Assembly (NCBI RefSeq): GCF_011634775.1
Contig: NZ_JAALXT010000002.1
Span: 744,001 to 808,000 of the forward strand
DNA: 64,000 nucleotides
DNA from: Thalassoroseus pseudoceratinae
Lineage (GTDB): Bacteria > Planctomycetota > Planctomycetia > Planctomycetales > Planctomycetaceae
Direction: 5' to 3'
Each line of letters begins with the position of its first letter. Position 1 is the stretch's first letter. Below are positions 1-9,752 of this stretch, in pieces. The notes below the pieces were generated by a model, which was given only the letters and a program-made list of their open reading frames with translations, searched no databases and had not been told where the DNA came from. Both the position numbers and the translations under genes were made by a program.

Positions 1-775
1 CGGGTTGATTGGGGCGGAACTGTGTTTCGAACAGCACCATATGTCCGTGGTCGTCGGCCGGATCACCCACATCCCGTACCGCAGCCGACCATGCGGTTTC
101 AAATACCGAATGCCCACCGCTGGTCGTGCCGGGCAACGGTCCGTTTGTGCGTTCGCCGAGGAATAGCGTCGAGGTGAGTCCGTCGGTGATGTCTCGCAGT
201 CGCGTCGGGCTGTTGCGATAGAAGACGCCCTGACTTTGCAATGGGGTATCGTCCAAATTGACGGAAGCCGTCGATGGGCCCCAATTCGCCGCGTAACTGG
301 CGGTGGCGTACTGTTCGATCGGGGTGCTGGAATCGTCTCGGACGACGAAGTTGCCTTCCGAATACGGATCGGACGGGCACAAGAATACCGACAGATGCGT
401 CTCTCGCGGCACTTGCTGACTGGGATCGAACACGGGAATTGTGTAGTCGAACTGATCGTACAAATTCGTCTGTTCCAGTTGTGGCAGCAGCATCAATCCC
501 CACGAGAAGCCCATTTGATTGGCACCGGAGCCGGAGGAATCGAATTTGTGCAGATACCCTGGTGGAAGGGTGCGGTATGTCGATTCGTAATTGTGCATCC
601 CAAGTGCCAATTGCTTGAGGTTGTTCTTGCACGCCGATCGACGCGCGGCTTCGCGAGCCTGTTGAACCGCCGGCAAGAGCAATGCAATCAAGATGGCGAT
701 AATGGCGATGACCACTAACAATTCGATCAATGTAAATCCGCGCGGATGGCGGACCTGGGAAGACTGAGAATTCAT
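1..775 (-). CDS. DUF1559 type II pseudopilin-like protein (3' end outside window)
   Basis: Partial gene: 258 codons run open from an ATG at 775 to the window edge. The N-terminus carries the prepilin-type motif [16 protein letters not shown] followed by [15 protein letters not shown], the hallmark of planctomycete DUF1559 proteins: a class III signal cleaved after Gly, then a hydrophobic helix. The start has a strong Shine-Dalgarno (GAGGAG) about 6 bases upstream. Family members are thought to be exported pseudopilin-like surface or periplasmic proteins; no member has a firmly known function. The C-terminal part with the usual H-P-G-G and LADGSV motifs is missing because the window ends. The His-rich gene at 942-1427 lies upstream on the same strand. 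Confidence 0.93.
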   Translation of the reverse strand, partial: MNSQSSQVRHPRGFTLIELLVVIAIIAILIALLLPAVQQAREAARRSACKNNLKQLALGMHNYESTYRTLPPGYLHKFDSSGSGANQMGFSWGLMLLPQLEQTNLYDQFDYTIPVFDPSQQVPRETHLSVFLCPSDPYSEGNFVVRDDSSTPIEQYATASYAANWGPSTASVNLDDTPLQSQGVFYRNSPTRLRDITDGLTSTLFLGERTNGPLPGTTSGGHSVFETAWSAAVRDVGDPADDHGHMVLFETQFRPNQP

Positions 776-875
776 AGAAACTCCTCGTCGCGCACCCTGC
801 GCACACTTCACGGTGTCGCTGGCGGCGATAAAAACGGAAATGGATCGTCCACCCCTATCGGGGGACGGAACGCGC

Positions 876-933
876 ACGTCGGACGGAAAATGTCCGTCGT
901 GAATCAAGTTGAACAAGGCCGCAAGAATTGCGG
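876..933. repeat. Two hairpins in the gap between the His-rich gene and the DUF1559 gene
   Basis: Two inverted repeats are readable. CCGCAA(919-924)/TTGCGG(928-933) has a three-base loop. ACGtCGGAC(876-884)/GTCCGtCGT(892-900) has a seven-base loop. Neither is followed by a good U-run on the minus strand, so they may form a weak terminator or a structured leader for the DUF1559 mRNA. Their role is inferred. Confidence 0.35.
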
Positions 934-941
934 TGGCAAGT

Positions 942-1427
942 TCAAATCCATTTCGGAGGAGGCAGCAACGGACGTTCGGGCAGTCGTCCGTGTGTGGGGG
1001 AATCGCATTCCACTTGCGGTGTGGAATTCACCGACCAACGGAAAGAATCACGACTTGCAAGCAGGCCCGCCAGTAGCACGAGCACTTGCAGCCATTGCAT
1101 CCATGCCGCTGGTGAGGTCAAGTGATTCGAGCGGATGTTGTCATCAACGACGCCGACATGAGCGGTGTCACGATTGGGCGGATCCGTCAGAGAGAACTCG
1201 AACCAAAGAAACCGGAAGTGAGTGTGCGACGGGCCAGCTGAGACAATCTCGTCCGTTTGATGCACCCGGTGATCGTGAACATGTGGATGCGGATGATTGT
1301 GAGCGTGGGATCGTTCGCCATCCTGGTGCGTATGCCGATTCCCCGGCATCACGAATGCGGCCGCCACCATACCGATCACGACAAGACCGGCTAGTCTCCA
1401 ATGGGTTCTTTGTCCGCGACTTCTCAA
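942..1427 (-). CDS. Histidine-rich membrane-anchored protein, unknown function
   Basis: 161 codons from a TTG at 1427; the frame closes upstream at a TAG (1464-1466) and the only earlier alternatives are CTG or ATT, so the start is uncertain. Residues about 12-28 form a hydrophobic signal/anchor ([16 protein letters not shown]). They are followed by a very His-rich stretch (about 31-60) with several HxH patterns such as [13 protein letters not shown]. Near the C-terminus, [13 protein letters not shown] could be a second membrane segment. Such HxH clusters commonly bind Zn, Ni or Co, so metal binding or buffering outside the cytoplasm is an inference. I do not recognise a named family. The overlapping plus-strand reading frame is its shadow. 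Confidence 0.6.
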   Translation of the reverse strand: MRSRGQRTHWRLAGLVVIGMVAAAFVMPGNRHTHQDGERSHAHNHPHPHVHDHRVHQTDEIVSAGPSHTHFRFLWFEFSLTDPPNRDTAHVGVVDDNIRSNHLTSPAAWMQWLQVLVLLAGLLASRDSFRWSVNSTPQVECDSPTHGRLPERPLLPPPKWI

Positions 1428-1602
1428 AATCAGTTCGCCCTTTGACCAACGAGACTGGGCACTCTACCGAGGACGAACAGTCCGGGGCAACACCTCGCGT
1501 TCAGATCGTGTTAAAAGTCTTTGGAATTCGTTGAAACCCGATTCAAAACATTTGGGTAACACTCATCAAACATCGACGCGGTCTCGCATATGGAATTCTC
1601 CC

Positions 1603-3252
1603 ATGCATCCACTTGGGCATCATTCGCTGTTCGGTCTGTTGGGATTCCTCGTGTGGCTACCGTCGTTTGTCGAAGCCGCTCCTCCGATGGCCGCCGATTT
1701 TCTCGAATCGCCGCCGCTGATTCGAGTGGAAATCACCGAGCCGTCCCGGTTGCTGACCCATCCTCTGGTTGATCGTTTCACAACGCAAATCGCCCAAAGT
1801 GCGGAGCTGCAACGTCAGTGGAATCGTCCCGAAGCCGACCCGCTGCGGCAAGTTCTAAGTTACGCCGAACGTGTCACGAACAGAGCGGATGCTGAAGGCT
1901 TGTCCGAGTTGTTGTCCGGGCGGTTCAGTTTGGCTGTTGCCGGTCCGAAACGTTTTGTTTGGATCTATGAACTGTCCGATTCGGCGTACCAAGAACGAAT
2001 CGGTTCCGAATTGGCCACGCTTGGCGTTCGGCAAACCGAAACGCCGGATATCCGCAAACTTGGTGAGATGACAATCGGATTGACGGGACGCTGGCTCATC
2101 GGCTCGCATGATCGCAACACCGTTTCCGCAGCGATGGAAAAACTGAATACTATCCGTCCCAATCAAATACAAGACGCACCAATCGTGAATCTGTGGCTCG
2201 ATTGGAAAACGCTCAACGCCCTCAACAAGAAACCAGATCGGTTGCAACTCCCGGTGAAAGATGCCGGTCAACTCATCGTCTTCGGCAACTGGCTGGGGAT
2301 GCTTGTGGGAACGGACGAATTGACCGTCAACGTTTCGGAAACTGAGCAAGGTTTTCAGATCGAGATTCTTGGCGACGGCGACCATGATGTCCCCAGCTCC
2401 TTGTTTGGCAACGGTGCGGAATTGGCTCCACTCTTGAATGGGCCGGGCACCCTGTGGTCGGTGAGTGGACTGCGGGATTGGTCCGGGATTTGGGGCGATC
2501 GCGAAGCGTTGATGACACCCAAAACCATCGCGGCAGCCGAGAAAGCGAACGAGCAAATCTCGCAGCAGTTCAAAGCTCTTAAGGCGGAGTTTCTCCCGAC
2601 GGAACTCGCGGAGACCCTGGGGCCACAATTTCGTTGGGCGATTGCTCGGCAGCAGAATCTCGATTACCGCATCAATGAAGACAACTCTCTACCCGCCGCT
2701 GTGTTGGCGATTTCGTTGCGAGACGCTGAACGCTTCCGCAAGATCTCCGCTGGCCCGCTGCGAGCCATCAATTTCATTGCCGCCTTCGGAGAGGCAAAAA
2801 TGCGGGCGGTTGCCGAAGACCATCACGGGGTGAAAATTTCCAGCCTCGCCTTCCGTGACGATGCCACGTCGATCAAAAATTTCGACCAACGATTGTTTAA
2901 CCTTCGACCTGCTTGGGCCACGACGGACGATCATTTCGTCATCGGTACCACCACCGAGATTGTTCGCCAGACATTGGATGAAATTGAAACGCTTCGGTCG
3001 TTGAAACTCGATGGCAACATGGTCGCCGCTCAAGCCGGATCGTTCGCGGAATTTGCGAAAGCCGTCCGTGACTATCGGCGGACGATTGTTGACGAATCGG
3101 TTCTCAACAACGGGATTTCTCCCGACACCGCAAATTCGGAATTCGACATCATGACCGAAGCTCTCGAGAAACTCGGCACGATAGACGGCCGTCTCGAACG
3201 TTCCACGAGTGGCTTCCGTTACACACTCACGTGGAGTTCCAGCGGACGGTAG
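1603..3252 (+). CDS. Secreted protein of unknown function
   Basis: 549 codons from ATG 1603. The frame extends up to a TTG at 1531, but from 1603 the protein begins with a clean signal peptide (hydrophobic core LFGLLGFLVWLPSF, cleavage after VEA), so this start is preferred. The mature part has no TM segments and no catalytic motif I recognise. It looks like a soluble alpha/beta periplasmic protein, with several segments of the type GRFSLAVAGPKRFVW and LWLDWKTLNAL. It precedes the DUF1800-DUF1501 pair on the same strand with a 99-base gap, so it may be co-transcribed. Planctomycetes often place a large secreted protein of unknown role ahead of this pair. Confidence 0.82.
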   Translation: MHPLGHHSLFGLLGFLVWLPSFVEAAPPMAADFLESPPLIRVEITEPSRLLTHPLVDRFTTQIAQSAELQRQWNRPEADPLRQVLSYAERVTNRADAEGLSELLSGRFSLAVAGPKRFVWIYELSDSAYQERIGSELATLGVRQTETPDIRKLGEMTIGLTGRWLIGSHDRNTVSAAMEKLNTIRPNQIQDAPIVNLWLDWKTLNALNKKPDRLQLPVKDAGQLIVFGNWLGMLVGTDELTVNVSETEQGFQIEILGDGDHDVPSSLFGNGAELAPLLNGPGTLWSVSGLRDWSGIWGDREALMTPKTIAAAEKANEQISQQFKALKAEFLPTELAETLGPQFRWAIARQQNLDYRINEDNSLPAAVLAISLRDAERFRKISAGPLRAINFIAAFGEAKMRAVAEDHHGVKISSLAFRDDATSIKNFDQRLFNLRPAWATTDDHFVIGTTTEIVRQTLDEIETLRSLKLDGNMVAAQAGSFAEFAKAVRDYRRTIVDESVLNNGISPDTANSEFDIMTEALEKLGTIDGRLERSTSGFRYTLTWSSSGR

Positions 3253-3351
3253 AGAATTCGTCGGCTGGGACGAAGTCCGGCACATCCATGCAGTCAAGTT
3301 CCTATGAAATGCTGGGTCACGACCCGGCCTATCGAAATCGGTGGGTTTCCT

Positions 3352-4758
3352 ATGTCCGATCCGCAAACCACGCTCGACCGCTTCCGTCCGCGAACGGCTT
3401 GGGCAGCGTATTATCCGAATGGTGGTAACCCGTGGGATAACACGAAGGTTGCTCATCTTCTCCGGCGAGCAACTTTCGGGGCCAATTCGGAACAACTTGA
3501 AAGTGGGATTGATTCACGACCGGCCACACTGGTTTCGCAACTCTTGCAAGGTGGTGCAGGGCAGTTTGAATTTGCGGCAGACATGCACTCGCTCGTTGAA
3601 ACCGCAATCGCCTCCCACGAGGTGAAGCAACTTCAGGCGGCATGGGTGGTGCGAATGCTGTCTTCACCACACCCTCTGCAAGAACGACTCACGCTGTTTT
3701 GGCATGATCATTTTGCGACCTCACAAGCCAAGGTCGACAGTCTCCGGTTGATGCAACAACAGAACGAAACTCTTCGCCAACACGCCCTCGGTCATTTCAG
3801 TGACTTGCTCGCTGCGATGGTGCGAGACCCGGCAATGTTGATTTGGCTCGACTCCGACACCAACCGCAAGGGAAACCCGAATGAAAACCTCGCGAGAGAA
3901 GTGTTCGAGTTATTCAGTCTTGGCGTGGGCAATTACAGCGAACAAGATATCAAAGAAGCGGCCCGGGCGTTGACCGGATGGCGTGTCCAAGGCGAGAAGG
4001 CGATCTTCGATCCGTCCCAGCACGATACGGGTCCGAAAACGATTCTTGGGCAGACGGGGCGTTGGTCCGCAGGCGATGTTGTTCGAATCGCATTGCAGCA
4101 GCCCGCGTGTGCCCGGTTCCTGGTCCGGAAGGTTTTTCGCGAGTTTGTCAGCGAGACCGTAGAACTCCCGGAAGAACTTCTCAATCCCCTGGCCGACGAA
4201 TACCGTCTCCGAGATTACGACACCGCCTGGCTGATGGGCACGATGTTCCGCAGTTGGTTCTTCTATTCCGATGCCGCCATCGGACAACGAATCAAAAGCC
4301 CGGTCGAGTTTCTGATCGGAGCGGTCCGCTGCCTGGGCGGCCAAGCCAGTCCGATAAAGCTAGCCGAAGCGTGTGACACACTCGGCCAAAGTCTGTTCTT
4401 TCCGCCGAGCGTCAAAGGATGGGACGGTGGAGCCGAATGGATCGATCCCAACGCATTGCTCTTGCGGCAGAATTTGGCCTACCAACTCACCCGCGGCAAC
4501 GGCCCGGCTTCGCACTGCGATCCGGCGACTTTGGCAGCGGAAATGAATCTCGAGGAAGACCGGCGAACAGCACAGTTCTTTCTTGGTTTGTTCTTGCAGT
4601 CCGAAAATCATCCGGCGGGCGAGGACATCACAAAGACCTTGCGGGAACAACGAAACCGTTTGCGATCGCCGTTCCGTAGCGATCACGCCATCAACGGCTT
4701 GCTTGCTCGAGAGGCGGCACACTTAGTGATGACGCTCCCAGAGTTTCAAGTCACCTGA
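3352..4758 (+). CDS. DUF1800 domain-containing protein
   Basis: 468 codons from ATG 3352 (MSDPQTT...); an ATG at 3304 would add 16 residues without family support. The sequence shows the DUF1800 pattern: an early HLLRRATFG motif, RLTLFWHDHFATS, then NENLAREVFELFSLGVG and a C-terminal KSPVEFLIGAVR with PPSVKGWDGG. DUF1800 genes are almost always followed by a DUF1501 gene, as here (100-base gap), and the two are believed to act together outside the cytoplasm; the biochemical role is unknown. No signal peptide is visible in this copy, so if it acts outside the cytoplasm it may rely on the Tat-exported partner. That last point is inference. Confidence 0.92.
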   Translation: MSDPQTTLDRFRPRTAWAAYYPNGGNPWDNTKVAHLLRRATFGANSEQLESGIDSRPATLVSQLLQGGAGQFEFAADMHSLVETAIASHEVKQLQAAWVVRMLSSPHPLQERLTLFWHDHFATSQAKVDSLRLMQQQNETLRQHALGHFSDLLAAMVRDPAMLIWLDSDTNRKGNPNENLAREVFELFSLGVGNYSEQDIKEAARALTGWRVQGEKAIFDPSQHDTGPKTILGQTGRWSAGDVVRIALQQPACARFLVRKVFREFVSETVELPEELLNPLADEYRLRDYDTAWLMGTMFRSWFFYSDAAIGQRIKSPVEFLIGAVRCLGGQASPIKLAEACDTLGQSLFFPPSVKGWDGGAEWIDPNALLLRQNLAYQLTRGNGPASHCDPATLAAEMNLEEDRRTAQFFLGLFLQSENHPAGEDITKTLREQRNRLRSPFRSDHAINGLLAREAAHLVMTLPEFQVT

Positions 4759-4858
4759 GTGGTGAGCAGACAGAGGGCACGTGCCAGGAACAAGACGCAT
4801 GTCGATTTTCATTAGACATGCGGCGAAAGTCGAACCACAAGGAGCGAGGAAATTCGTC

Positions 4859-6070
4859 ATGGCGGGATTCAATCGGCGAGAATTCATTCAAGCATCATCC
4901 GGGCTCGCGATGGGGGCCGCCTTGCCGATGGCATTTCGTCGGGCCGCAATGGCTGCGGAGAAGTCGAACCGCGAGACTGTCTTGGTGGTCATCGAGTTGA
5001 CGGGGGGGAACGACGGTCTCAACACCGTCGTGCCGTATCGCGATCCGATCTACAAATCCGCTCGTCCCAATTTGAAACTTTCCAATCGGGCGGTTTCGAA
5101 AATCGACAATCAACTCGCATTCCATCCATCGCTAAAAGGGTTCTCGGAGTTGCTGGAGGATTCGCAACTGGCGATCGTGCAGGGGGTGGGCTACCCCAAT
5201 CCGAATCGTTCGCACTTTGAATCCATGGATATTTGGCACAAAGCAACGCGTGAGAAATCCGAACGCTTTGGTTGGCTGGGGCGAACGACTTCACTCGCTA
5301 ATGCCGAGTTGTCGGCGATGTCGGTGGGAGACGGTGAAAGTCCGTTGGCGTTGTTTTCTCCCGCGGGACCGGCGACTTCGGTACGGTCGCTGGACTCCTA
5401 CCGTCTCAAGACCAGCAAAGACCGCCAAGCAGTGATGGAAAAATTCGCGAATCGGAAACCGGCGTCGTCGAATCCGTTGCTTTCGTTGGTTCAAAATTCG
5501 ACTGCGTCGGCGTACCAGACGGCACGGCGACTGGAGAATATCGCAAAGGGGGCAAAGTCCGCTGAATATCCGCAAACCAGTCTCGGTCGACGATTACAAC
5601 TCGTCGGTCAATTGATCTCAGCCGAACTACCGGAGCGAGTGTACTACGTCTCGCATGGCGGATTTGACACACACGCGAGCCAACTCGATATCCACGGGCG
5701 TTTGCTCCAGGAACTCGGTGATGCGGTGCGGGCCTTCCAGAATGATCTGAAAGACCAGGGCCAAGCCGATCGCGTCGTGACGATGACCTTCTCTGAATTC
5801 GGTCGCCGAGTAAAGGAAAACGGTTCCGGCGGGACCGATCACGGTTTGGCGTCGCAAATGTTCTTCGTCGGGCCAAAAGTAAAATCCGGTTTGGTCGGGG
5901 AACATCCCCGGCTGGATGACCTCACAGATGGCGACCTCAAACACCACACGGATTTTCGATCCGTCTACGCAACCGTGCTCGATCAGTGGCTCGGTGTGGA
6001 TGCGAAAGCGGTGCTCGGCGGAACGTTCGAAACCGTGCCGGTCTTCGGTGACGTGCAGAGTCGAGCGTGA
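4859..6070 (+). CDS. DUF1501 domain-containing protein, Tat-exported
   Basis: 403 codons from ATG 4859, preceded by AAGGAG...GAGGA; the longer frame from 4781 has no such signal. The N-terminus NRREFIQASSGLAMGAALPM is a twin-arginine signal (RR at 6-7). The mature domain has the DUF1501 signature GGNDGLNTVVPY near residues 49-60, HPSLKGFSELL, and a C-terminal FSEFGRRVKENGSGGTDHG typical of the family's alkaline-phosphatase-like fold. It is the downstream partner of the DUF1800 gene. Function is unknown; family membership is secure. Confidence 0.94.
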   Translation: MAGFNRREFIQASSGLAMGAALPMAFRRAAMAAEKSNRETVLVVIELTGGNDGLNTVVPYRDPIYKSARPNLKLSNRAVSKIDNQLAFHPSLKGFSELLEDSQLAIVQGVGYPNPNRSHFESMDIWHKATREKSERFGWLGRTTSLANAELSAMSVGDGESPLALFSPAGPATSVRSLDSYRLKTSKDRQAVMEKFANRKPASSNPLLSLVQNSTASAYQTARRLENIAKGAKSAEYPQTSLGRRLQLVGQLISAELPERVYYVSHGGFDTHASQLDIHGRLLQELGDAVRAFQNDLKDQGQADRVVTMTFSEFGRRVKENGSGGTDHGLASQMFFVGPKVKSGLVGEHPRLDDLTDGDLKHHTDFRSVYATVLDQWLGVDAKAVLGGTFETVPVFGDVQSRA

Positions 6071-6182
6071 TGAGTCGAACGTCCATTCTTTCTACATCAA
6101 CCGACTCCCAACTCTCGACGCTAATACGACAGCTGGACGTCTTTAGTTTGAATCGTCTTGGAGGGAAGCCGTGTGCGTGTAC

Positions 6183-6638
6183 TCACCCGTCTAAGGAATC
6201 AACATTGGGACCGATTGGGTATTGTAGGCGGAGCAACTTTTGTCCCGTTGGCTCATGACGTTTTTCAGCCATTTCCACAAATCCATACCTGGCATAGAAC
6301 CGACGACCGATAGAGTTCTCACAAAAGACCTCGACCTCAAGTGACCCATTCGTAGCGTGAACTTTGTCAACGAGTGCTCGCCCGATTCCTGTTCTATGAT
6401 GCGAAGGCTGCACGAAGAGTCCACCGATCTCATTGCCGATGAGTGCGATGAATCCGACAACCTCTCCTTCGACTTCTGCCACCCAAGTCACTGCGTGGGG
6501 CAAATATAACTCAGGAATGTTCGTTCGTTCTTGTTCCAGAAAGTCTTCTTCCAAGAATGGGTGTGCGAGTCGGGTTGCATTGTCCCATGTTTCTAGAATG
6601 GCAGTCACATCGTCATCTTCGTATTTTCGAATTCGCAT
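6183..6638 (-). CDS. GNAT family N-acetyltransferase (YjaB/YiaC-like)
   Basis: 151 codons from ATG 6638 (MRIRKYEDDD); the frame extends 15 codons upstream without support. The GNAT fold is clear: an N-terminal strand with DDDVTAILETW, the motif A region VQPSHHRTGIGRALVD, which has the acetyl-CoA pyrophosphate loop (Q/RxxGxG/A), and a C-terminal RRFYARYGFVEMAE. FLEEDFLEQERTNIPELYL and the overall layout resemble E. coli YjaB and YiaC, so a small molecule or a protein lysine is a possible acceptor. It stands alone, facing back toward the DUF1501 gene. Confidence 0.9.
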   Translation of the reverse strand: MRIRKYEDDDVTAILETWDNATRLAHPFLEEDFLEQERTNIPELYLPHAVTWVAEVEGEVVGFIALIGNEIGGLFVQPSHHRTGIGRALVDKVHATNGSLEVEVFCENSIGRRFYARYGFVEMAEKRHEPTGQKLLRLQYPIGPNVDSLDG

Positions 6639-6960
6639 CGCTGGCTTCCTGCGTGGAGTTGACGTGAAACCACAGTGACACAAGGACAGTCCGCAGGTTC
6701 GCTTTGAGGACTAAAAAGAATCGAATTTTTCAATTTCGAAGTCAAAGACGGTGGGACCTATACTTGGGGTATCTTACGCCCGAGGCGGTCGATAGGGTTT
6801 AGGACTTTAGCCAAGATCACACGTTGCCGCAAAATGCTATCAAGGTCGGTTTCTCTCGCAATTCCCTGCGAATGTATGCAAAAAACGGCGAGCAGTTTGA
6901 GAAACTAGCCACCGGCCTTCGAAGGACTCATTTGCCTCATGCCATCTTTGAATCCGTGCT
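6639..6960. other. Intergenic region, nothing recognised
   Basis: 322 bases between two minus-strand genes. It should hold the promoter of the GNAT gene. A plus-strand frame beginning at 6824 runs into the cyclase gene and has no family resemblance. I see no terminator or RNA gene. Confidence 0.5.
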
Positions 6961-7761
6961 TCACTCTGATGGTGGATCGTCCAACACGGCCCAAATTCGA
7001 GTTGGCCCGCCGGTTCCGGTTTCGAGTTTGATGGGAGCCACGATCAGCGTGAAACCCTTTGGCGGAAGATTCTGTAAACGGGCAACGTTTTCTAGTCCGA
7101 ATTTCCCCGCTTTGTTGACGATGTGATGGACCTGGAACTTCTTGGAAATCCCCCGGTCAATACTCATATTGTCGACACCAATCCCGAGGACACTCCGTTC
7201 GTTCACAAGAAATTCGGCGGCCTCAGGTGAGTAGGACGGGAAATGCAGTTCGCCACGGGAATCTCGGTTCTGGTAGCGTGTCGGGTTTTCCCAGAATCGT
7301 CCCCAACCGGTGTTGAGCAGCACAATCGCACGTTGTGGGATTTCGCCGTGTTGACGTTCCCATTGGTGGATGTCTTCGACGGTCAGCATCGCATCTGCAT
7401 TAGCTTCCGCTTTCAATGAAATGTCTAGCACCACACCCAGACCAATGAGATCGACAAGCGGGATTTGATCAACCGACGGTTGATTCGGTTCAAAGTGGTT
7501 GGGGGCATCGATGTGCGTGCCCAGATGCTCTGGCATGCGAAACGCCTTCGACAGCACACCATCCTTCTCCAACGTCGCCAAGGTGCGTAATTGAAACGGA
7601 TAGTAATTCTCGCCTGGCCAATACGCGTTTTTCGAATTCAACGCATAACTCAGATCGACGGCATGCTTCAGTGACCGAGTCGGAATCAATTCCTCAGCAG
7701 ACAAATCCGTAACGGCGAATATCACGAACAGTCCGAAAAGAATTCGTGTCAGCTTCATCAT
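6961..7761 (-). CDS. Secreted cyclase-family hydrolase (kynurenine formamidase-like)
   Basis: 266 codons, start MMK at 7761 with a good Shine-Dalgarno (GAGGGAGA). Residues 1-22 are a signal peptide (ILFGLFVIFAVTDLSA). The body belongs to the cyclase family (PF04199): the metal-binding motif HLGTHIDAPNHF at about 79-90 supplies His, Asp and His ligands, and a later DNMSIDRG and HHIVNKAG match conserved regions. Family members are metal-dependent amidohydrolases, kynurenine formamidase being the best known. A periplasmic location argues against tryptophan catabolism here, so the substrate is open. Confidence 0.92.
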   Translation of the reverse strand: MMKLTRILFGLFVIFAVTDLSAEELIPTRSLKHAVDLSYALNSKNAYWPGENYYPFQLRTLATLEKDGVLSKAFRMPEHLGTHIDAPNHFEPNQPSVDQIPLVDLIGLGVVLDISLKAEANADAMLTVEDIHQWERQHGEIPQRAIVLLNTGWGRFWENPTRYQNRDSRGELHFPSYSPEAAEFLVNERSVLGIGVDNMSIDRGISKKFQVHHIVNKAGKFGLENVARLQNLPPKGFTLIVAPIKLETGTGGPTRIWAVLDDPPSE

Positions 7762-7815
7762 CGTCTCCCTCGGAAGTGTCGTGGCACCAGCAATCGAGGG
7801 ATATCATAACACGAC

Positions 7816-7869
7816 CTGCTGCCCGATCGAGAACGACGCTAAGTCAACTTGCTCGTTGTAGGGCAGCAG
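7816..7869 (-). terminator. Long inverted repeat upstream of the cyclase gene, possible terminator
   Basis: CTGCTGCCC (7816-7824) is the exact complement of GGGCAGCAG (7861-7869). The inner segment is partly self-complementary. It sits just after the end of the small minus-strand ORF at 7887 and before the cyclase start, so a terminator or leader structure are both possible. There is no U-run. Confidence 0.35.
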
Positions 7870-7886
7870 TGGATTGCAACGCTGTT

Positions 7887-8090
7887 TTAGCTGGCGAGTG
7901 ATTGATCGTTGAGGCCCAGCGGTTTAGTGACGTTTTCGGTCATGTCGCGGGCTTGTAGGAACGCCGACAAGATGGGGCGTTGGTTGGCAGCATTCGACTT
8001 GCGGGGCAAGTATTTGCCGTAGACTTTTCGCGGGGTGCTTGCAAAGACGTTCAAGCGTGACGAGTGTCGAGCGAAAAATGAATTCGACAT
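7887..8090 (-). CDS. Small hypothetical protein
   Basis: 67 codons from ATG 8090, with GGAG 8 bases upstream, which is why this start is preferred over the ATG at 8132. The protein is polar and basic (SNSFFARHSSRLNVFAS; later PRKSNAANQRPILSAFLQ), with no TM segment or signal peptide. I do not recognise a family. It lies among minus-strand genes and its reality rests on the ribosome binding site and sensible composition only. Confidence 0.4.
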   Translation of the reverse strand: MSNSFFARHSSRLNVFASTPRKVYGKYLPRKSNAANQRPILSAFLQARDMTENVTKPLGLNDQSLAS

Positions 8091-8202
8091 GATCCATACT
8101 CCATTCCAGAAGAGACTTTCGTTTCGAGCCAACGTTGACTCTCTGAAATAGGGATCACGTTTGGGTTGCCGATGCGGACAAGTTTTTGGATTGGAAGGGT
8201 TA

Positions 8203-8418
8203 TCAGTACGAACTCAGAAGCCGCCGTTTCGCATCAATCAAGTCGGTCTGCCATTCTTCGTAAGCATTGCGTTTGACGGTGATCACGAAGTCATTTTCTG
8301 GGTAAACGGAACGGCACTCGATCCAACCGCCTCGATGATTCTTGACTAACAAAATCGAATCCCGAAAACGGAATTTGACCCCGTCGTGCAAGTCATCCCA
8401 CGCCAGATTTTCATCCAT
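8203..8418 (-). CDS. Small hypothetical protein
   Basis: 71 codons from ATG 8418. The frame continues upstream to 8565, but that extension would overlap the end of the oxidoreductase gene and read through its terminator hairpin (8481-8518), so the short form is preferred. The protein is acidic/basic mixed, with VKFRFRDSILLVKN and GGWIECRSVYPEN. It looks like a compact beta-rich domain but I cannot name a family. No strong Shine-Dalgarno is visible. Confidence 0.45.
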   Translation of the reverse strand: MDENLAWDDLHDGVKFRFRDSILLVKNHRGGWIECRSVYPENDFVITVKRNAYEEWQTDLIDAKRRLLSSY

Positions 8419-8471
8419 CACAACAGACAGCTCGACAGAAGATTGTGCCACGGCGTTTGGGGCCGTGATCT

Positions 8472-8518
8472 TAAGAAGAAGCCACCGGCGTTTCTTCGGA
8501 CGGCGAAACACCGGTGGC
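8472..8518 (-). terminator. Intrinsic terminator of the Gfo/Idh oxidoreductase gene
   Basis: GCCACCGG (8481-8488) pairs with CCGGTGGC (8511-8518), extended by GTTT/AAAC after a one-base mismatch, with a 12-base loop. On the minus strand the stem is followed by TTCTTCTTAA. It sits 35 bases past the stop of the gene at 8553-9752. Confidence 0.75.
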
Positions 8519-8552
8519 ACACGAAAACAAGTTTCTCGATGGGCCGCGCGAT

Positions 8553-9752
8553 TTACTTGCGACATGCTTGGTGATGGAACGGCAGCCAGGCTCCGTTGTC
8601 TGCGCTACTCGCGACCGATTGCTGGATGAAGTTCATGCCATCGACGCCGTCGTACACGTTCGGGTAGATCGTGTCACGCTTCTCGAATTCGGCTCCCGTG
8701 ATGCGGGCGACAATGGCATCGTACGCGGAACGATAAATGTTCGCGAAGGCTTCGAAGAACGCTTCGGGGTGTCCGGCTGGCAAACGGCAGGCGGCGGCAC
8801 CGGATTCGTTCATGTACGGGGCGTTCGGATTTCGAGTGTAGAGTTTGTGAGGCTCACCATTGCGGCGGACCAGCATTTCGTTCGGGGTCTCTTGTCGCCA
8901 TGCGAGAGCCCCTTTGGTTCCATCGACTTCGATGAACAAGTCATTCTCGCGACCGTGCGAAATTTGGCTTGCGGTGACGGTGCCGAGTCCGCCATTTTCG
9001 AACCGAATCAGGGCACAACCGTAATCGTCGAGTTGTCGACCCGGCGCGAAGACCTTCAACGTGGCGGAGATCTCCGAGGGAATCAATCCCGTCATGTATC
9101 GGGAAAGGTTGTAAGCGTGTGTGCCGATGTCCCCGAATCCGCCGGCGACGCCACTCTTGGCCGGGTCGCTCCGCCACTTCGCTTGCTTGTTATCTTCGTC
9201 TTCAAGTTTCGATCGCAGCCATCCTTGGATGTAGTTTGATCGAATGGCTTGGATTTCGCCGAGTTCGCCGTTCAAAATCATTTCACGGGCTTGGCGGACG
9301 AGCGGATAGCCGGTGTAGTTGTGCGTTAGAGCGAAGACGGCTCCGCTGTTCTCAACGATGCCCACAAGCTCTTCCGCCTGTGCCATGTCGAATGTCATCG
9401 GTTTATCACAGATGACATTGAAGCCAGCCTGCAAAGCCGTTTTGGCAATCGCAAAGTGCGTGTGATTCGGCGTCGCAACGCTGACGAAGTCGATCCGTTG
9501 ATCTTCCGGAAGAGCGGACTCTTTCTCGACCAGCTCGTCGATCGATCCATAAGCCCGATCCGGAGCGATGTCGTAAGATGGTGCCGATTCCTTCGAGCGT
9601 TGCGGATCGGATGACAGGGCACCTGCGACGAGCACCGCTCGGTTGTCCAAAACGGCAGCAGTGGCGTGGACGCGTCCGATGAACGAGCCCTTTCCGCCGC
9701 CCACCAAAGCCATTCGCAACTTTCGATTCAGTGGCCCGTTTGTGGTGTCCAT
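8553..9752 (-). CDS. Gfo/Idh/MocA family NAD(P)-dependent oxidoreductase
   Basis: 399 codons from ATG 9752. The Rossmann loop is [16 protein letters not shown] (residues 15-30). The catalytic Lys lies in the (E/D)KP motif, ICDKPMT (K117), and [12 protein letters not shown] gives the conserved Asp208 and His212. Family members oxidise or reduce sugars, inositols and related polyols; planctomycete genomes carry dozens of them. The length (399) is typical of the subgroup annotated as sugar dehydrogenases. No export signal, so it is cytoplasmic. The substrate cannot be deduced from the sequence. Confidence 0.94.
   Translation of the reverse strand: MDTTNGPLNRKLRMALVGGGKGSFIGRVHATAAVLDNRAVLVAGALSSDPQRSKESAPSYDIAPDRAYGSIDELVEKESALPEDQRIDFVSVATPNHTHFAIAKTALQAGFNVICDKPMTFDMAQAEELVGIVENSGAVFALTHNYTGYPLVRQAREMILNGELGEIQAIRSNYIQGWLRSKLEDEDNKQAKWRSDPAKSGVAGGFGDIGTHAYNLSRYMTGLIPSEISATLKVFAPGRQLDDYGCALIRFENGGLGTVTASQISHGRENDLFIEVDGTKGALAWRQETPNEMLVRRNGEPHKLYTRNPNAPYMNESGAAACRLPAGHPEAFFEAFANIYRSAYDAIVARITGAEFEKRDTIYPNVYDGVDGMNFIQQSVASSADNGAWLPFHHQACRK

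Noticed and set aside
746-1534. A 262-codon plus-strand frame
   Set aside because: No motif or signal peptide, and it overlaps the better minus-strand His-rich frame.
8514-9239. A 241-codon plus-strand frame opposite the Gfo/Idh gene
   Set aside because: The oxidoreductase on the minus strand has all family motifs and its own terminator.
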